Shown piece by piece: positions 3,621 to 6,365 of a DNA stretch of 6,365 bases. The first letter of the stretch is position 1, and each line of letters begins with the position of its first letter. The stretch is taken from positions 1-6,365 of the forward strand of contig JAIELM010000529.1 in NCBI GenBank assembly GCA_019752975.1. Direction: 5' to 3'. The notes beneath the pieces are model-generated. The model was not told the DNA's origin, did no database searches, and saw only the letters and a list, made by a program, of their open reading frames with translations. Both the position numbers and the translations under genes were made by a program. The DNA is from Undibacterium sp. (lineage in GTDB: Bacteria; Pseudomonadota; Gammaproteobacteria; Burkholderiales; Burkholderiaceae_D).

Positions 3621-5855
3621 TTATAATTGATATAAATAGCTCAGTTTAATAAATATCCGGCGACCAGTTCGCAAAGACAAGTTCTCTGTATTTTGTAAAT
3701 GACTAGGATTACCAATCAAGGCAAGGTTTTCCTGTCGATTGCCATAACCTGTGTACAGTGTCGTCCCTGGGCTCCATAAATAATTGATCTGAATATCAGT
3801 ATTCAATTGTTTGCCCGATTTAAACCCGCTTAAAAGTGGATTACTCTCTAGGGAATGATAATCAGCGATCAAACGTACACCTAAGAAACGGTCATACTGG
3901 TAGGTCAGTTTGGTGCGAAATAATAGATCGCGATAAACAGATTCGCCGCCCGCCAATTGACCACTCTTTTCCTTGGTACGTAAATCGTTCCACAATATTT
4001 TCTCTTCCAAACGCCACTGCGGATGCGGCTTAAACGTCAGGGTCAAATTTGCGCTACGCCCGTTGCCAAGAAATGGTGCTACGCTTTTTGCAGGAATATA
4101 ATTGATTGCATCATTCGATGAAGCTTCAAGCGTCACGCCAAAAGCATCCCACCAATTACTACCCACGTTAAGCGACCATCCACGTTTGTTAAAATGACGT
4201 TCGGCATATTTTTCAAAGCTATTGAGTGCAAAAATCTCAAACCAACTATTTCTCGTTGCCGTCAAAATAAAACCTGTATCCACAGACCAGTCTTGTAAAG
4301 TATTTTGATGATCACGCGTAACGGTTGAGTTCACTTTTATGCCGCTAGTTTGTAACCAGTCATGCTTTTGAAAAAACCATTGATAAGTCCCTTCCTGACT
4401 CAATTGCCGGATATCAGTTCGTGGAACGTATCCTAAAGTCGGGTCAAATCGCGCTGAGATATCAGAATATCTTCCGAGATAAAGCAAGCCAAGATCTTGA
4501 TAATTGGCTTCAACAAAATGCAATTGTCCCTGATCTTTTTTCCCGTCGATACTCACTGTCTGACTTCTTGCCGTCTGCGCCTTTAAAACCAAATTTTTCG
4601 TCAGCTCATGTTGTATATCAAAACTCAACACCGTGTTTTGTTCTTCACCGAAACGGCGATTTGTGGCCATCATACCCAAGTTGGTTCCTTTTATAATATC
4701 GTTTTGAACGCGTGCAATAGCAATATGCGCATTTTGTCCAAAATTAGGTGCTGAACTATCGCGCTTACCAACGGATTCATCGTCGATGAATAATCCTCCA
4801 TACGACCAACCATTCTCCCGACCAGTCACACGAAGACCTGCATTAGGCTCAATAATGCGACGAGAAAAAAACAAAGGTATGGGTGTGGTAAAGAAGCCGG
4901 CATTTTCTAAGAAGAAAGGCCTCTTTTCAGCCTGTAACACCTCATAACGTTTATCAATAAGAATTTGTGGTTCGTCTGACTCGACTTCGCTGAAATCAGG
5001 CTTAAGCGTCAAATCAACAGCCATTGCATCCCCAATCACCCACTTGGCATCTAAGCCACCCTGCAATTTATCTTGCGCCTTCCAGAATGGATTATTACTA
5101 TTCTCGGTACTTAAAATACGCGACTTTCCTGCATAGACAAAAGGATTAATTTGCACATTTCGCCCGGCGGTCAATTTCTCAGGAATAGTGATGCTCGCCA
5201 TTTCAGAAACAAACCCAGCGACACGTGTTGATAAATGCGGCCAGAACGATACTTCGTTTAGGCGTTCGATACGACGACCAACTGCAATTCCCCATGTCTG
5301 TACGTCATTACTCTTAAAACGCAAGCTTTTAAAAGGAATCGCCATTTTTGCGACATAGCCATCTGAAGTAAGTTGTCCTTCTGATTCCCATTGCGTATCA
5401 AAATCACGATCAATATCTAATCCGTCGGTGCGCTTGGCGTCTAGCTGCACCCCATAAGGATTAACAAAAAATGTGAAAGATCGGCGCTTATCATGAAAAG
5501 TGTCGAGGTCAAGAATAACAAAATCGTCGCCAAAGATATTTTCACGTTTAGCAATCCGCGCACGAATTAATTCTGGATCATCTTTGGCGATAAAGATGGC
5601 ATAAAAGTGCGTATCGTCGAACGACAAATACACCTTCGTAGATTTAGAAACAGGAAGCCCATCGTTTGGGATACGTTGCCTTAAATCACTCACTTCCACA
5701 CCAGAATCCGCAGGTGCGCCATTGAGATAATTATGCAAAACAGGTGGAGACTTCGCACGTGGAATAAGTAAGGGACTTTGAATTTGCGCTGGGGATTGTG
5801 AATGCGCTTCATTTACATACAATAACAATAATATCAATAAGAAAAATTTGCTCAT
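3621..5855 (-). CDS. DUF5916 outer-membrane protein with N-terminal CBM9-like domain
   Basis: Predicted 744-residue exported protein. Residues 1-19 are a clear signal peptide (MSKFFLLILLLLYVNEAHS). Residues about 37-225 resemble a family 9 carbohydrate-binding-like beta-sandwich: KVYLSFDDTHFYAIFIAKD (74-92), RENIFGDDFVILDLDTF (104-120), FFVNPYGVQLDAKR (129-142), and IPFKSLRF (173-180) with WGIAVGRRIERLNEVSFWP (188-206). Residues about 235-744 carry the DUF5916 signature, including LKPDFSEVESDE (284-295), EKRPFFLENAGFF (310-322) and FSRRIIEPNAGLRVTGR (330-346). The rest is rich in alternating strands as in outer-membrane beta-barrels. The end KLSYLYQL has the alternating pattern of a last strand but lacks the usual final Phe. 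The family is widespread but poorly characterised; surface glycan or metabolite binding/transport is an inference. GGAA lies 6 bases before the ATG. An AraC gene precedes it on the same strand, 290 bases upstream. Confidence 0.88.
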   Translation of the reverse strand: MSKFFLLILLLLYVNEAHSQSPAQIQSPLLIPRAKSPPVLHNYLNGAPADSGVEVSDLRQRIPNDGLPVSKSTKVYLSFDDTHFYAIFIAKDDPELIRARIAKRENIFGDDFVILDLDTFHDKRRSFTFFVNPYGVQLDAKRTDGLDIDRDFDTQWESEGQLTSDGYVAKMAIPFKSLRFKSNDVQTWGIAVGRRIERLNEVSFWPHLSTRVAGFVSEMASITIPEKLTAGRNVQINPFVYAGKSRILSTENSNNPFWKAQDKLQGGLDAKWVIGDAMAVDLTLKPDFSEVESDEPQILIDKRYEVLQAEKRPFFLENAGFFTTPIPLFFSRRIIEPNAGLRVTGRENGWSYGGLFIDDESVGKRDSSAPNFGQNAHIAIARVQNDIIKGTNLGMMATNRRFGEEQNTVLSFDIQHELTKNLVLKAQTARSQTVSIDGKKDQGQLHFVEANYQDLGLLYLGRYSDISARFDPTLGYVPRTDIRQLSQEGTYQWFFQKHDWLQTSGIKVNSTVTRDHQNTLQDWSVDTGFILTATRNSWFEIFALNSFEKYAERHFNKRGWSLNVGSNWWDAFGVTLEASSNDAINYIPAKSVAPFLGNGRSANLTLTFKPHPQWRLEEKILWNDLRTKEKSGQLAGGESVYRDLLFRTKLTYQYDRFLGVRLIADYHSLESNPLLSGFKSGKQLNTDIQINYLWSPGTTLYTGYGNRQENLALIGNPSHLQNTENLSLRTGRRIFIKLSYLYQL

Positions 5856-5918
5856 TTTTCGTTCCGAGTTTAAAAATCGCCAGTTGGACTATCACCAAGA
5901 CACATCAACGGTGAGAGT

Positions 5919-5941
5919 AAAAAGAATCATGAAACATGACT
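5919..5941 (-). terminator. Small AT-rich hairpin plus CTTTTT, weak terminator or attenuator
   Basis: Read on the minus strand, AGTCATG, loop TTT, CATGATT form a 7-pair stem with one G-T wobble, followed by CTTTTT. It lies downstream of the araC-like gene and of the candidate promoter at 6032-6059 but 64 bases before the DUF5916 start. It could therefore end araC readthrough or attenuate the DUF5916 transcript. The stem is weak, so function is uncertain. Confidence 0.3.
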
Positions 5942-6019
5942 AAAAAATCGGCGATCGATCAGGCGGAAGAACGATAAAGAAAGCAATCAACATTGGGATT
6001 TGTCGCTGACATAAAATGC

Positions 6020-6044
6020 CTCTCACAAGAGTTAATAATGAGAG
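6020..6044. promoter_or_regulatory. Inverted repeat across the -10 region, possible operator
   Basis: CTCTCA (6020-6025) and TGAGAG (6039-6044) are exact reverse complements with a 13-base gap that contains the candidate -10 box (6032-6037). A dimeric regulator bound here would block RNA polymerase. AraC proteins more often use direct repeats, so the adjacent AraC regulator is not an obvious ligand for it. Confidence 0.35.
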
Positions 6045-6059
6045 AGAACTTTAAGTCAA
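6032..6059 (-). promoter_or_regulatory. Candidate sigma70 promoter of the DUF5916 gene
   Basis: On the minus strand TTGACT (6059-6054, 5/6 match) is 16 bases from TATTAA (6037-6032, 4/6 match). Transcription would begin near 6025 and leave a leader of about 170 bases before the ATG at 5855. It is the best promoter I see in the 290-base gap. Confidence 0.45.
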
Positions 6060-6145
6060 GCTCGTGCGAATGCCATCCAGAAAAGATATTTCCGGCTTCC
6101 TATTTTATAAATCGAGATAAAGGAAAGTGCTATTGAGAGGAGGGA

Positions 6146-6365
6146 TTATTCATGACCACGACCTTCGTCACGAAATTTAGCAGGTGTAGTGCCGGTCTGT
6201 TTTTTAAAAACGGCATAAAACGTGGATAACGAATTGAATCCGCAAGTCGCCGCAATATCATCCATTTTCATGGCTTTTGCTTCAAGTAGTATGGTCTTGG
6301 CTTCGTTGACACGAAACTCATTAACATAAAGAGAGAAGGATTTTTTAACATTATCATTGATCAAC
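6146..6365 (-). CDS. AraC-family transcriptional regulator, C-terminal DNA-binding part (5' end outside window)
   Basis: The last 72 codons of a gene that continues past the right edge; the TTG at 6364-6362 is an internal Leu, as family alignment expects sequence before it. Visible are the end of the first helix-turn-helix (KSFSLYVNEFRV), the linker helix start NEAKTILLE, and the complete second helix-turn-helix KMDDIAATCGFNSLSTFYAV followed by FKKQTGTTPAKFR (33-65), the classic AraC/XylS signature. Family members are cytoplasmic activators or repressors; the sensing N-terminal domain, which would tell the ligand, is missing from the window. The gene is upstream of and codirectional with the DUF5916 gene, so control of that gene is plausible but unproven. 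The short tail DEGRGHE after the signature is normal. Confidence 0.9.
   Translation of the reverse strand, partial: LINDNVKKSFSLYVNEFRVNEAKTILLEAKAMKMDDIAATCGFNSLSTFYAVFKKQTGTTPAKFRDEGRGHE

Noticed and set aside
3458..3649. 63-codon + strand open frame downstream of the LysR remnant
   Set aside because: No ribosome site, no recognisable protein pattern, and it contains the GAAA hairpin and runs into the 3' end of the real minus-strand gene.
6077..6095. Minus-strand hairpin CCGGAAA/TTTCTGG as terminator of the AraC gene
   Set aside because: It contains a G-T wobble, sits about 50 bases past the stop and has no T-tract after it.

Overview
The window is a piece of a proteobacterial chromosome. 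The gene set (GcvA-type and CrgA-like LysR regulators, an AraC regulator, a solitary periplasmic solute-binding protein, a DUF5916 outer-membrane protein) and the moderate GC content suggest a beta-proteobacterium, perhaps Burkholderiales/Oxalobacteraceae-like. That placement is an inference from gene style; no rRNA or other marker gene is present.

Left part (1-2402): the C-terminal half of a GcvA-type LysR regulator runs in from the left edge on the + strand. It converges, with a 5-base gap, on a minus-strand SAM-dependent methyltransferase (390-1313) whose fold signature is that of protein arginine methyltransferases (PRMTs), which is unusual for a bacterium. A hairpin inside the 3' end of the lysR frame can serve as a shared bidirectional terminator. 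After a 336-base gap containing a strong palindrome comes a minus-strand exported amino-acid-type solute-binding protein (1650-2402), with no permease or ATPase beside it, and a candidate promoter at 2492-2520.

Middle part (about 2521-3620): this 1.1-kb stretch has no convincing intact gene. It begins with a GC-richer island (164 G/C in 2521-2820 by hand count) carrying an orphan minus-strand ORF, then three successive tandem repeats with different unit lengths (12, 15 and 11 bases; the last has about seven copies). It ends in a beheaded LysR gene that keeps only about 89 C-terminal codons (3046-3315). Past its stop are a long inverted repeat followed by eight Ts, a 14-base duplication and a perfect GAAA-loop hairpin. 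It reads as an insertion or rearrangement scar with a hypervariable repeat.

Right part (3621-6365): a large minus-strand gene encodes a secreted/outer-membrane protein with an N-terminal CBM9-like domain and a DUF5916 beta-barrel. Upstream on the same strand is the C-terminal part of an AraC-family regulator, cut by the right edge. The 290-base gap between them has a good sigma70-like promoter, an inverted repeat spanning its -10 box and a small hairpin plus T-tract in the leader. The simplest inference is that the AraC protein, or another regulator, controls the outer-membrane protein.

No RNA gene, CRISPR array or recognisable transposase was seen. The items most worth a second look are the bacterial PRMT-like enzyme and the repeat island next to the truncated LysR gene.
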